Shown here one piece after another: positions 25,568 through 34,549 of a DNA stretch of 64,000 bases. The notes under the pieces were generated by a model. The model saw nothing but the letters and a program-made list of their open reading frames with translations, searched no databases and was not told the origin of the DNA. The position numbers and the translations under genes are program-made. The stretch is from Myxococcota bacterium (GTDB lineage Bacteria; Myxococcota_A; Polyangia; Palsa-1104; JAEUJZ01): positions 1 to 64,000 of the forward strand of contig JANWXW010000023.1 in the NCBI GenBank assembly GCA_025057315.1. Reading direction: 5' to 3'. Position 1 is the stretch's first letter; each line of letters begins with the position of its first letter.

Positions 25568-26569
25568 CTACCTGCCCTGGCGGTAGGGGTCAAAGGCGGG
25601 CAGGCCCTCCCGCATGAGCGCGAAGCGCCGCAGCTCCTCCTCCGTGTAGGCGTGAGGGCTGCCCAGGGGAAGGTGGCGCCGAATAAACTCCTCAATGAGG
25701 CGCCGCGCCCGCTGCCCCTGGCTGTCTGTGCCCTCTCGATCGTCGGCGGCCTCCACCCACTTCTCGAACAGCTCGCGGCGCCGCACGGCGGCCGGACGGC
25801 TGCTTTGCCAGATCTCTGCCAGCTCGGCCGGCAAGGTATTCAGGGCCATATCCAGCATGCCGTCGCGCTTTTTGCGCCTCAGCTCCTCGCGCAACGGGCG
25901 CGAAAACTCCTCGAAGCGACGCTTCTCAGCAGCGTAGGGGTCCTGCTTCTGGCCACGCATGGCCAGGTCCGTCAGATCGAAGCTGAAGCCGGTCTGGCCG
26001 CGCTGGAACCCGATGGGAAACTTGTCCTTGAACGTCAGCGTCCCGTCGGCCGCGATGTGCGCCGTAAAGTTAGGGCCGTTGAACTTGAACCCCCCGCCCC
26101 GCTCGGGGACAAGGTGGAACTCGGCTTCTTTCTTCTCCTCCAGGCGCTCGTCCTTGAACAGCCGGTTCGGCCCTTTCGGAATGGGAGCATCCACGCCCGG
26201 TCCACCAATTGCTTCGGACAGGCTCTTGCGGTGAAACAGGTCAATGGGCCCCTTGGGCATCGCCGGCTTGTCGCCCGGCTGCGGCTCGGGCTGCTCGGGA
26301 AGCACTGCGGCCGGGCTGTCCGGCTCGTCCTGCACCCCCTGGGGTCGCGGCACGGGGCGAAGCAGGCTCGGCAGCGGGCGCTGAGCACGCGGCGCCACTG
26401 GAAGCTCTCTCTGGGGCACACGAGGGGGCTCCTGCGGCGGCGGCGTGCGCCGGATGACCTCCATGTCGATTACGCGCCGTCGTGGGGGCGGCGGATGGTC
26501 CGGTGCAAGGTATGCCATCACGAGCAGCGCGCCATGCAGCAACAGCGCCCCGAGCAGACCGATGCGCAT
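25568..26569 (-). CDS. Membrane-anchored protein with TonB-like N-terminus, unknown function
   Basis: 333 residues from the ATG at 26569. The start 'MRIGLLGALLLHGALLVMA' is one TM helix followed by 'PDHPPPPRRRVIDMEV' and a long Pro-rich stretch, the hallmark N-terminus of TonB-like energy transducers. The C-terminal part does not look like a TonB domain: 'FKFNGPNFTAHIAADGTLTF' and 'FQRGQTGFSFDLTD' resemble a small beta-rich unit, then a charged helical region with repeated 'RRFEEF', 'LREELRRKKRDG' and 'RRLIEEFIRRHLPLG'. Probably anchored in the inner membrane with the rest in the periplasm. A longer start at 26647 is possible. It is divergent from the kinase gene. No function assigned. Confidence 0.6.
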   Translation of the reverse strand: MRIGLLGALLLHGALLVMAYLAPDHPPPPRRRVIDMEVIRRTPPPQEPPRVPQRELPVAPRAQRPLPSLLRPVPRPQGVQDEPDSPAAVLPEQPEPQPGDKPAMPKGPIDLFHRKSLSEAIGGPGVDAPIPKGPNRLFKDERLEEKKEAEFHLVPERGGGFKFNGPNFTAHIAADGTLTFKDKFPIGFQRGQTGFSFDLTDLAMRGQKQDPYAAEKRRFEEFSRPLREELRRKKRDGMLDMALNTLPAELAEIWQSSRPAAVRRRELFEKWVEAADDREGTDSQGQRARRLIEEFIRRHLPLGSPHAYTEEELRRFALMREGLPAFDPYRQGR

Positions 26570-26716
26570 CTGCCAGCTCAGCAGAGATCCCGCATCGGGC
26601 TCGCCGGCAACATCAGGCCGCAAACCGGCCCCAGAGCAGGAGCGCATTGCTCAGACTATGGCACAGATCGGCTCCCAACGCACCTTGCCTCTCTCGCCTC
26701 TATCGATGGGGTATGT

Positions 26717-26722
26717 TACATT
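26717..26722 (+). promoter_or_regulatory. -10-like hexamer TACATT, 7 nt before the kinase GTG start
   Basis: TACATT is followed by seven bases and GTG 26730. An in-frame TGA directly precedes the GTG, so the start cannot lie further upstream. No Shine-Dalgarno and no good -35 are seen. Confidence 0.3.
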
Positions 26723-26729
26723 TATGTGA

Positions 26730-28745
26730 GTGGGCAAGCTAGGTCCTGGCGCGCGCATAGGAGACCAGTTCCAGTTGGTCCGCAAGATCGGCGAGGGTGG
26801 CTGTGGCGAGGTATACCTGGCCGAGCAGACCTCGTTGGGGCGCCATGCGGTGGTCAAGCTGATGCATCCGGAGCTGTCGCGCGACCCCTCTTATGTGGCA
26901 CGCTTTCGCCGCGAGGCCCAGCTGGCAGCCAAGTTGAGCCACCACCACACGGCGGCCATCTATGCCTTTGGCGAGACGCCCGAGCGCGTGCTCTGGATTG
27001 CGATGGAGTACATCGAGGGAGAGAGCCTGCACGGGCCGCTGGCTCGAGAGTCTGCGCGCGATCTGGCTGAGCTGCTCAGTCCCATCGCCGACGTGCTGGA
27101 CCGCGCCGCGGCCCTCGGCATCATTCATCGCGATGTCAAGCCCGACAACATCCTGGTCTCGCCCGAAAGCGGCGGCGGCCGACGTGCCGTGCTGCTCGAC
27201 TTCGGCCTGGCTCGCCCCATGGAGGATACCGACAAGCTCACGGCGGTGGGCGTGGCCGTGGGCTCTCCGACCTACATGAGCCCAGAGCAGGTCTTTGGGC
27301 CCACAGTGGACAGCGCCACGGACCGCTACGCCTTCGGCGTGATCCTCTACATGGCTGTGGCCAAGCGCCCTCCCTTCCGGCATGACGACCGGGTGCAGCT
27401 GGTGCTCATGCACAAACGCGCCCCGGTGCCCCCGCTGCACACCATTTTGCCTTCGTTTCCGCCCAACCATCCGCTAGATCAGTTCTTTGCCAAGGCGCTG
27501 GCCAAGCAGCCCGGAGACCGCTTTGCCTCGGCACGGCAGATGATCCAGGAGTTCATCGCCGCGCTGGAGGAGGCACCCGCCGGGGCGTCCACGCGGTCCA
27601 TGCCATCCAAAGGGCCGCTGCCTGCGCGCCCGCCGCCGCTGCCCGGCACCTCTCCACCCTCCCAGCCGGGTGGGGGTGGGCTGACCTCAAGACCATCGAC
27701 GAAGCCCCCGATGGATCCCCCTGCGGCAGCAGGCTCGTCGCCGGTGGCCAAGTCTGCCTCCAGCGGTGACGCTCACGCCGCGCGCCCCGGCCTTCCGGTC
27801 GTGCCCTCCTCCTCTGGCGCAACAGGATGGGAGGGGCCCTCTCTCCCCGCCAGCGACAAGCGCCCCGATTGGCTGCAGGCCACCCTGCCCGCCCTCGGCT
27901 CGCAACCGGTGCCCCCGACGCCACGGCCCCCCGCGGTGTCGCGGGCGCCGCTGCGCGCCAACGAGATGCAGCCCCTGGAGTTCCCCGGACAGCGTACCGA
28001 TCCGATGCTCCAGCCGCCCGTCGAGGAGGTGACCGTGCCCACACCGCCTCTGATCCAAGTCGAAGCGGGGGGGGAGGAGGAGAGCCAGCCCTTGCCCGGC
28101 CATCCCCGATTGTATGCAGAAGTAGCGGGTTCGGGCCGGCAGATCGACATCCTGTGCGGCAGCGAGGCACTGATGGGCAAGCACCGCGACTGCGAGCTGG
28201 TCTGTCGCGCCTTCCCCTCCCCAGAGCAGGACGCCATCACGCACGGTGTGAGCCGGCAGCATGCCCGGCTGCGCGTTGCCTCGGGCAAACTTTACCTCGA
28301 GGACCTGGGGAGCCTGAACGGCACCTTCCTTGACAGCGAGCGGCTGGGCCCAGGGGCAGTTTTGGTGCCCGATGGGGCGCGCATCCGACTTGGGCCGGTG
28401 CTGACCATCGAGGTGCAGTTGTTCAAAAGCGGCGCTGCCCTGCTCCGGCGGGTAGATCCCTATCGTGGCTCGCAGCCGCCCACGCTCCTGCTATGGGACA
28501 GGCTGGCCCTGGGCGAGCCGGCCCTTGGCCTGGTGCCACCGACGGGTGACGCGGTGACGCGCTGGGGCGTGCTCCACTGTTCGCGCCCCCGGGGGGAGCT
28601 GTGGTGGGGTGGACCGCGCACCGTCATCTGGCGGCGCGGCGACCGGAGCCCCAGCCGCCCCCAACCGGTACAGCCCGGAGACCGCTTCCTGCTCAACGAC
28701 GTCGAGATCGTGTGGCGCGCCGGCGTCAAGCCGGGCCTGCAATAA
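26730..28745 (+). CDS. Ser/Thr protein kinase with C-terminal FHA domain
   Basis: 671 residues, GTG start forced by an in-frame stop just upstream. Kinase domain ~14-275: glycine loop 'IGEGGCGEVY', catalytic Lys K43 ('VVKLM'), 'IHRDVKPDN' (Asp near 136), 'LLDFGLA' (near 157) and 'GSPTYMSPEQV'. All catalytic residues are present. A long Pro/Ser-rich linker (about 280-450) follows, then an FHA domain at about 470-565 with 'SRQHARL' and 'EDLGSLNGTF', which binds phosphothreonine. The final ~90 residues resemble another FHA-like beta unit but lack the motifs. There is no TM helix, so the kinase is probably cytoplasmic. An FHA domain on the kinase itself suggests autophosphorylation-dependent substrate docking. 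Neighbouring genes give no substrate. Confidence 0.92.
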   Translation: MGKLGPGARIGDQFQLVRKIGEGGCGEVYLAEQTSLGRHAVVKLMHPELSRDPSYVARFRREAQLAAKLSHHHTAAIYAFGETPERVLWIAMEYIEGESLHGPLARESARDLAELLSPIADVLDRAAALGIIHRDVKPDNILVSPESGGGRRAVLLDFGLARPMEDTDKLTAVGVAVGSPTYMSPEQVFGPTVDSATDRYAFGVILYMAVAKRPPFRHDDRVQLVLMHKRAPVPPLHTILPSFPPNHPLDQFFAKALAKQPGDRFASARQMIQEFIAALEEAPAGASTRSMPSKGPLPARPPPLPGTSPPSQPGGGGLTSRPSTKPPMDPPAAAGSSPVAKSASSGDAHAARPGLPVVPSSSGATGWEGPSLPASDKRPDWLQATLPALGSQPVPPTPRPPAVSRAPLRANEMQPLEFPGQRTDPMLQPPVEEVTVPTPPLIQVEAGGEEESQPLPGHPRLYAEVAGSGRQIDILCGSEALMGKHRDCELVCRAFPSPEQDAITHGVSRQHARLRVASGKLYLEDLGSLNGTFLDSERLGPGAVLVPDGARIRLGPVLTIEVQLFKSGAALLRRVDPYRGSQPPTLLLWDRLALGEPALGLVPPTGDAVTRWGVLHCSRPRGELWWGGPRTVIWRRGDRSPSRPQPVQPGDRFLLNDVEIVWRAGVKPGLQ

Positions 28746-28897
28746 CGGCGTCCTTGCGTGCCCATGTGCCCCATGGGGGGCCGCCTTGAATGTTGGCCGG
28801 GCTCTTCCCCGGGGCGGTCAACCCCGCTGCCCTCATTCCGTCAGCGGGTTCGCAGGGGTCCATCCCCCCACCGACCCCGTCTAGCAACACCAGCTGG

Positions 28898-29989
28898 CTA
28901 GCCGGACTCAGCCAGCCAGCGTCCCAGATAGGCAGCATAGATTGGGCAAGCCAGCTCCACCAGCCGCCGTGACTCGGACGGGATGAGCAGCCCCGCGTCG
29001 AGCAGATAGCCCTGTGCCTCGTTGGACCGGCACAGGGGTACCTCGTCGCCGGACAGCAGGCGCAGGACGATCTCTTGCGCCTCCTTGCGCGCCGCCAGCA
29101 GGTCCGAGATGCTGCTAAAGTGCACTGGATCCTCATCGGGAAGTTGGGCGGCCAGATGGCGCACCAGGGCCTCGGTCGGCATCTCCAAGGGCGCCGTGCC
29201 GGTTTCCTTCCGTGGCGTCCCGATCTGCTCGTCAATCTGATAGCAGAGCCGGCTGACTAGGTAGGGCTGGCCGCGCGTCTGGGCATACAGCGCGTCCCGG
29301 GCCGCCGGTGTCCAGTCGACGCCACTGTCGGCAGCATAGTCGTCGAGCAACGCGTCCACCTCGCGGCGGGAAAAGGGCCCCACCGATAGTGGCAGCGCCA
29401 CGTTCCACAACGAGCCTGAGCCCCGCGACTCATCTCCCGGCGGGCGCGGCTCGTCCCGCAGGTCGCGAATGTGCGTCTTGCCGCACAGAACCACCGCGTG
29501 AACAAACGGCCGGGCCTCGTCCGCCAGCGTAAGGGCAGCGCGGAAGCTGCGCAGCATCCCGGCCACCAGCTTCCGCGGCGGCGCGTCATACTCGTCGAGC
29601 AGCAGCACCAGCGGCCGCCCAAGCAGGCGCTGTGCTTCCCCCAACCAGGCGCAAAACGACAGCGACTGCGGCTCCGTCGCTGTCCAGCGGGGCACCGAGG
29701 GCACAGGGTAGAGCAAACGCAAGCTCGCCTCAATGTGCCGGAAGATGCCAGTCAGGCTCTGATCTTCGGCGAGCTGCACGGCACACAGCACCGGAGCCAG
29801 GCCCTCCTTTTGCAGCGCCCGGGCCAGCAGCCTCAGCAGCGTGGTCTTGCCGCTCTGCCGCCGCTGCGTCAGACACAGCGACTCCCCCCGGCAGATGGCC
29901 TGCACCGGGCGCCGCAGGCGGCCCGACAGGTCCACCATGAAGTCGCGCCCCGGGACGCAGGGGCCGGTGATGTTGAAGCGACGGGGCAT
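28898..29989 (-). CDS. AAA-like ATPase (AAA_35 type)
   Basis: 363 residues beginning 'MPRRFNITGPCVPGRDFMVD', the sequence with which AAA_35-like proteins open. Walker A is 'RRQSGKTTLL' (42-52), Walker B 'LVLLLDEYDAP' (near 130), and a sensor-like 'FVHAVVLCGKTHIRDLRD' follows. The C-terminal part has a winged-helix-like 'TRGQPYLVSRLCYQI' helix pattern. Such proteins are usually stand-alone STAND/AAA ATPases of unknown role, found in many copies in complex bacteria. The start at 29989 is chosen because the family begins there; a longer frame adds an unrelated Cys/Pro-rich tail. Same strand as folD, 55 bp downstream of it. Confidence 0.75.
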   Translation of the reverse strand: MPRRFNITGPCVPGRDFMVDLSGRLRRPVQAICRGESLCLTQRRQSGKTTLLRLLARALQKEGLAPVLCAVQLAEDQSLTGIFRHIEASLRLLYPVPSVPRWTATEPQSLSFCAWLGEAQRLLGRPLVLLLDEYDAPPRKLVAGMLRSFRAALTLADEARPFVHAVVLCGKTHIRDLRDEPRPPGDESRGSGSLWNVALPLSVGPFSRREVDALLDDYAADSGVDWTPAARDALYAQTRGQPYLVSRLCYQIDEQIGTPRKETGTAPLEMPTEALVRHLAAQLPDEDPVHFSSISDLLAARKEAQEIVLRLLSGDEVPLCRSNEAQGYLLDAGLLIPSESRRLVELACPIYAAYLGRWLAESG

Positions 29990-30044
29990 GGCCCATGTAA
30001 GGTAACCTGCCCGGGGCGGAGGGTCCAGATGCGGCCAGAGGCCA

Positions 30045-30905
30045 TCATGCTCCGCGACGGCCCGCCGCGGCGACGGTGTTATGCAGCAGCATGGCAATGG
30101 TCATGGGCCCCACCCCCCCCGGCACCGGCGTGATGGCCCGGGCGCGCCGGCGGGCTTCAGCAAACTCCACATCGCCCACCAGCCGCCCATCGGGCAGGCG
30201 GTTGATGCCCACGTCGATCACGGTGGCTCCCTGGCGAATCCAAGCTCCGCGGATGGCCTCCGGGCGGCCAATTGCGACGACCAGCACCTCGGCACGGGAG
30301 ACCACTCGGTCCAGCTCCCGCGTCTGCGAGTGGCACATCGTGACGGTGGCATGGGCCTGCAGCAGCAGCGCCGCGAGCGGACGGCCCACCAGGTGCGAGC
30401 GACCGACCACCACCGCCTCCGCCCCCCGCAGGGACACACCCGCCTCGTCGAGCAATCGCATCACGCCCAGCGGTGTGCAAGGCACAAAGCGAGGCCGCCC
30501 CAGCCACAGCCGCCCGACGTTGTCCGGCAGCAAACCGTCTACGTCCTTGCGCGGGTCAATCTCGTCCAGGATGGCCTCGGTCGGCAAGCCGCCCGGCAGA
30601 GGCAGCTGCAGCAGGATGCCATCCACCGTTGGCTCGTCGTTCAGGCGCCGGATGAGGGCGATGATGTCTCTGGCCGGCGTGGAGGCAGGCAGATGATGGT
30701 CCAAGGCGGTGATGCCGACTTCCTGGCAAGCCCGCTGCTTGCTCCGCACATACACCTGCGAGGCGGGGTCGTCTCCCACCAGGATCACGGCCAGACCCGG
30801 CGTGATGCCGCGGGCCCGCAACGCGCTCACCTGCGCTTGAAGCTCCCCGCGCAGACGCCGGGCCAGGGCCGCTCCATCCAGAATGCGCGCACCACCAGGC
30901 TCCAT
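30045..30905 (-). CDS. folD: Bifunctional methylene-THF dehydrogenase / methenyl-THF cyclohydrolase FolD
   Basis: 286 residues. Interconverts 5,10-methylene-THF and 10-formyl-THF in one-carbon metabolism. Catalytic segments are clear: '[20 protein letters not shown]' holds the Tyr and Lys, '[10 protein letters not shown]', 'DPRKDVDGL', '[11 protein letters not shown]', the Rossmann '[14 protein letters not shown]', '[10 protein letters not shown]', 'VIDVGINRL' and '[15 protein letters not shown]'. Length is typical and all motifs are in order. The ATG at 30905 has no convincing Shine-Dalgarno. Cytoplasmic. Confidence 0.96.
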   Translation of the reverse strand: MEPGGARILDGAALARRLRGELQAQVSALRARGITPGLAVILVGDDPASQVYVRSKQRACQEVGITALDHHLPASTPARDIIALIRRLNDEPTVDGILLQLPLPGGLPTEAILDEIDPRKDVDGLLPDNVGRLWLGRPRFVPCTPLGVMRLLDEAGVSLRGAEAVVVGRSHLVGRPLAALLLQAHATVTMCHSQTRELDRVVSRAEVLVVAIGRPEAIRGAWIRQGATVIDVGINRLPDGRLVGDVEFAEARRRARAITPVPGGVGPMTIAMLLHNTVAAAGRRGA

Positions 30906-31081
30906 CGCGATCTGGCGTTACCACGGGCAGGCGCGCCACGACAAGGCCCCTCTGAGCTGGGCGCCCATTCAGTTCCCCCCACCCACCCCTGGTGGAGGCA
31001 GGCGCCCCCCGCAACCGAAGGCTCCTGGGCCCCGCGGTCCTGCTCCCATTCGCTGGTTCACCACCCTGCACAGCCAGCCCC

Positions 31082-31145
31082 ACCAGGGTCTCTACCCTGG
31101 TCCCCCACCCCGCATACGCCTCCACACCAGGGTCTCTACCCTGGT
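31082..31145. repeat. Two identical 20-bp palindromes, 44 bp apart
   Basis: The 20-mer ACCAGGGT-CTCT-ACCCTGGT occurs at 31082-31101 and 31126-31145. Each copy is an 8-bp perfect inverted repeat around CTCT. The shared direct repeat extends one base on each side. The second copy lies just upstream of the probable -10 element of the methyltransferase gene and covers its -35 region. Spacing of about four helical turns suggests paired binding of a dimeric regulator. A pair of RNA hairpins is the alternative. Confidence 0.7.
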
Positions 31146-31155
31146 CTGGCTGGGA

Positions 31156-31161
31156 TAGCAT
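31156..31161 (+). promoter_or_regulatory. -10-like hexamer TAGCAT, 6 nt before a GTG start
   Basis: TAGCAT followed by six bases and GTG 31168. No Shine-Dalgarno. The same spacing is seen at glmM and at the gene starting at 17096. The -35 position would fall inside the second 20-bp palindrome. Confidence 0.35.
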
Positions 31162-31167
31162 GCGGGC

Positions 31168-31809
31168 GTGTACGCCTGGCTCGCTCCAGATCCGGCCGAC
31201 GCAGGCCACCGCGCCCGCGTCTGCCGCCTCTATGACCGTCTGAGCGGGAGCTATTCGGCGCGGCGGCGGCGGGGGGTTCTGCGCTGGCTGGCAGAGCGGG
31301 ATGCGCGCGCCATCTGGGCCCTGCTGGAGCCGCGGCCTGGCCTGCGCGTGCTCGATGCCGGGTGCGGCGATGGCCGTCACGCCGCGATGCTGACCGCACA
31401 GGGGCTGCGGGTGTGGGCCGTGGACTTCGCCCCGGGCATGGCTGCGGCCGCAGCTGCCCACGTCGAGCGGGCGCTGTGCCTGGACATCGAGGACCTGGAC
31501 CTGGGGATCTGCTTCGACCGCGTGCTGTGCATCGGCGCGCTGGAGTTCGCCACCGATCCGGTCCGCTGTCTGGAGGGGCTGGCACGACACGTCCTGCCCG
31601 GCGGGCGCCTGGTGGTGCAGGTGCCCAGGCGGTCGCCGCTGGCCCTGCCCTACGCGCTGTGGCAGCGCCTGCGCCACGGCGTGCATGTGCACCTGCTCGA
31701 GGGCCGCCTGCTCGACGAGGCGGCGCGCCGGCAAGGGCTGCGCCTGCGGGCGCAGTGCCGGCCCTTTGTTCACACCCTGCTGCTGTGCTGGGAGCGCCCC
31801 CCGACCTGA
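31168..31809 (+). CDS. SAM-dependent methyltransferase (class I)
   Basis: 213 residues, GTG start. 'LRVLDAGCGDGRHAAMLT' is motif I of Rossmann methyltransferases (residues ~57-72), 'VWAVDFAPGM' motif II, 'FDRVLCIGALEFATDP' the Asp/Leu strand 4, and 'LARHVLPGGRLVVQVPR' the post-III motif. It is close in layout to UbiE/Coq5-like or small-molecule methyltransferases, but the substrate cannot be read. The N-terminus 'VCRLYDRLSGSYSARRRRG' resembles the 'YDxxA..Y' opening found in those families. It stands alone downstream of the tandem palindromes, so its expression is probably specifically controlled. Confidence 0.85.
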   Translation: MYAWLAPDPADAGHRARVCRLYDRLSGSYSARRRRGVLRWLAERDARAIWALLEPRPGLRVLDAGCGDGRHAAMLTAQGLRVWAVDFAPGMAAAAAAHVERALCLDIEDLDLGICFDRVLCIGALEFATDPVRCLEGLARHVLPGGRLVVQVPRRSPLALPYALWQRLRHGVHVHLLEGRLLDEAARRQGLRLRAQCRPFVHTLLLCWERPPT

Positions 31810-31905
31810 GCGGACCAGCGCAGAGGATCCTGCCAGGCACGGCGCCATCTGCCTTAGGCGATCCGGAGCCTGGTCGCCCGTCCACCCCAGCGGCCGGTCT
31901 CGGGG

Positions 31906-34545
31906 TCAGCCCCGGCAGTCGGCCAGCCGGAGGATGGGGAATCCGGCGGACAGGTAGTCGCGCTCGCGGCAGGTGAGGATCAGCACCTGCTGGGCCTGGC
32001 CGGCCCGCCGCAGCACCTGCAGCATGCGCTGCAAGCGAGCCTCGTCCGAGTAGACCAGCGCGTCGTCCAGCACCACGGCCGCCGGCCGGCCCTGCTCGCG
32101 CAGCAGGTCGGCGAAGGCCAGCCGACACAGCACGGCGATCTGCTCGCGCGTGCCCGCGCTCAGCGACTGGAAGGGCTCCTGCCAGCGGCCGCGCTGTAGG
32201 GATTGGATGGACAGGGTGCTGTTGCACAGGCTGACCTCGGCCCCGGGAAACAGGATGTCGAGGTACGGCCGCATGCGCTGGGCCACCGGTGCCGCAAAGG
32301 CCTGTCGCGCCCGGCTTTCGGCCGCCTTCAGGGTCCTCCACAGCAGGCTCACAGCCTTGGCGTAGCGCTCCTTCTGCGCGAGCACGGCCCGGGCCTGCTC
32401 CAGCTCGCCCTCCAGGGCCTGCACCTGCTCGCCCAGGCCGCGCTGGCCGAGCGTGCGCAGCTCGATCTCCAGATCCCTGATGTGCCGCGCTGTGGCGTCC
32501 CGCTCCCCCTGGATTTGCCGGACCGCCTCTTCGCACCCTTGGCGGCGGAGCCGCACGCCCTCTGGGTCGGCCTGCGCCAGCGCCTCGCGCGCGGTGGCTT
32601 CGGCTGCTTGCGCCTGCTGTAGGGTCTGCCTGGTAAGCTCCCGCGCAGCCCGCAGATCGTCGTCGCTTTTGCGCTGGCGCGCCTCTTTCAGCGCCGCGGC
32701 CGTCTGCTGCCAGGTGCGCTCTGCTGCGTCCCGGCGGGCCTCGGCCCGAGCCAGCTCCTCTGCCTCCTGGCGCCCGAGTTCGCTCTGCTGCTCCCAGTTT
32801 CTCCGCCCCTTCTGCACCGCCTCCTCGGCCTGCTGCGCGCGCCTGCGCGCCTCCCGCAGGCTCTGCTCGGCCTCCTCGACGGACAGCCCATTGGCCGCCG
32901 AGCCTTGTAGGGCTGCCTCGGCCTCCGCAACGGCCTTCTGCAGCGCCTCCAGCCCCTCGGGCGCGTACCTGCCAAGGAGCTGCTTCTGCTGCTGCGCCTG
33001 CACGAGCAGCTCCTCGCGCCGACGCATCAGCTCCTCGGCATCGGCCACACAGGCCACCCCCGCCCTGGCCAGCGCCGAGTCGAGCTCTCGACGGGCCTGC
33101 TGGGCGCGGCGGCTGCGCTCGGATAGGTCTTCGCCGCCCGGAATGATCACCAGGGTGCCAACCCCATCGATCGTCAGTTCGGTCCGCTCGACCAGGACCA
33201 ACGGCCCGGAGCCTACCTCCTGCCCGTTGTGGCGCACGGTCACCCCGGGCTTCAGCCGCAGCTCGATGCGCGTGGCTCCCGCAACCAAGGCCGCCTCGGC
33301 CTGCAGCGCCTGGCGTTCCAGCTCGCGCAGCGCCTCCCAGCATGCCTTGTCCATGGGCAGGCTCTGGGCCTGCTCTGCTGCCCTCTGCTGCTGGGCGGCG
33401 GCCTCCTGGGCCTGCTCGAGCCGCCTGCGCAGCTCTGCCAGCCTCTGAGCCGCCCGCGCCTGCTCCAGCAGGCGCTCCCCCCGCTGCACCTGCGCGACCG
33501 CCTCCTTCAGTGCCCTGTCCAACTCGTCGAGCGCCGCCTGGGCGAGCTGCACCGCCGAGCGGACCTGTTCCGCCCGCCGCGCCTGCTCCTCCCACCGTTG
33601 CCGCGCCGTCTGCATGGCCTCGCTGGCCTCGCGCTCAGCGCGAACCTGCTCCTCGCGGTGGGCCCAGGCGTCGCTCGCGTTGCGCCACTCGGCCATCGCG
33701 GTGCGCCTCTTTTCTTCGGCCTGCCTCAGCTCCGCCTCCAGGGCATGCAGCCGCTCCTCTGCCTGGCGGGCCCTGGCCAGCTCGGCCTGGGCCTGCTCGA
33801 GCCGCCCCTCCTCCTGCATGCGGCGCAGCTGCTCGCGCAGCCGTGACAGCTCGTCCACCTGGCGGTCGTAGCTCGATAGCTCCTCGCGCGCCCTGCGGAC
33901 CTCCCCCTCAAAGCGCCTCAGGTCCTCCTGGGCCTTCTTCCACGCTCCTCGGGGATGGCCGCGCGCGTCAAAGTGCTCTCGATACAGGTCCTCGATGGCG
34001 GCCAGCAGCTGCTGCCCCTGCTTGCCCCCGAGCACGGCACCCACCTCGGCCTCCAGCGCCGACTGGAGGGTCTGGTGCGCCCCTTCTGCCACCTGCAGGT
34101 GATAGGCAGTGCCCTGCTCCACCCAGAGCAGGCCGAAGACCCCCTGGTGCTCCGGCCCGGCCGGGCCCCTGTCCGGGGGCCGGAAGCCCAGCAGGCGCCC
34201 TAGCTCCTCCTCGACCCGCGGCCCGGTGATTGGACCCCGCGGCGTGCGCAGCTCGGCAAAGGGCTGCTGGCAGAAGCCCTTGGACACGGCATAGCTTTCT
34301 CCGCCCAGCTCGAACTCCAGCGTCACCTCGGGGCGGACGTCCGAGCCCCACGGCCGGAGCGAGTCAGCGGCCTTCCCGGTCATCCGGTGACGCTCAAAGA
34401 GCACGGTGCGCAGGGCCATGAGCACCGTGGACTTGCCCTCCTCGTTGTCGCCCGACAGGACGGTCACCCCATCGCCCAAGCCGCGGATGTCCACGGGCTC
34501 CACCAGCTTGCGGAAGGCGCGGATTCGGATCCTTCGGATCTTCAT
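31906..34545 (-). CDS. SbcC/YhaN-like SMC-family ATPase
   Basis: 879 residues. 'MKIRRIRIRAFRKL' begins the N-terminal ATPase half, Walker A 'SGDNEEGKST' (31-40), then long coiled coils (about 190-400 and 480-700), and a C-terminal half with 'LSAGTREQIAVLCRLAFADL' (signature) and 'AAVVLDDALVYSD' (Walker B, near 825). In place of a Cys zinc hook (no CxxC seen) the centre has a small beta-like insert ('RIELRLKPGVTVRHNG...GVGTLVIIPGG', about 415-470), which I associate with YhaN-type proteins. It probably forms a nuclease complex with the SbcD-like protein encoded directly upstream; the reading frames nearly overlap. Confidence 0.85.
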   Translation of the reverse strand: MKIRRIRIRAFRKLVEPVDIRGLGDGVTVLSGDNEEGKSTVLMALRTVLFERHRMTGKAADSLRPWGSDVRPEVTLEFELGGESYAVSKGFCQQPFAELRTPRGPITGPRVEEELGRLLGFRPPDRGPAGPEHQGVFGLLWVEQGTAYHLQVAEGAHQTLQSALEAEVGAVLGGKQGQQLLAAIEDLYREHFDARGHPRGAWKKAQEDLRRFEGEVRRAREELSSYDRQVDELSRLREQLRRMQEEGRLEQAQAELARARQAEERLHALEAELRQAEEKRRTAMAEWRNASDAWAHREEQVRAEREASEAMQTARQRWEEQARRAEQVRSAVQLAQAALDELDRALKEAVAQVQRGERLLEQARAAQRLAELRRRLEQAQEAAAQQQRAAEQAQSLPMDKACWEALRELERQALQAEAALVAGATRIELRLKPGVTVRHNGQEVGSGPLVLVERTELTIDGVGTLVIIPGGEDLSERSRRAQQARRELDSALARAGVACVADAEELMRRREELLVQAQQQKQLLGRYAPEGLEALQKAVAEAEAALQGSAANGLSVEEAEQSLREARRRAQQAEEAVQKGRRNWEQQSELGRQEAEELARAEARRDAAERTWQQTAAALKEARQRKSDDDLRAARELTRQTLQQAQAAEATAREALAQADPEGVRLRRQGCEEAVRQIQGERDATARHIRDLEIELRTLGQRGLGEQVQALEGELEQARAVLAQKERYAKAVSLLWRTLKAAESRARQAFAAPVAQRMRPYLDILFPGAEVSLCNSTLSIQSLQRGRWQEPFQSLSAGTREQIAVLCRLAFADLLREQGRPAAVVLDDALVYSDEARLQRMLQVLRRAGQAQQVLILTCRERDYLSAGFPILRLADCRG

Positions 34546-34549
34546 GTCT

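Noticed and set aside
31136..33595. 819-codon minus-strand frame overlapping the methyltransferase and the SbcC-like gene
   Set aside because: Low-complexity Gly/Ala/Arg product; both overlapped genes have strong motifs.
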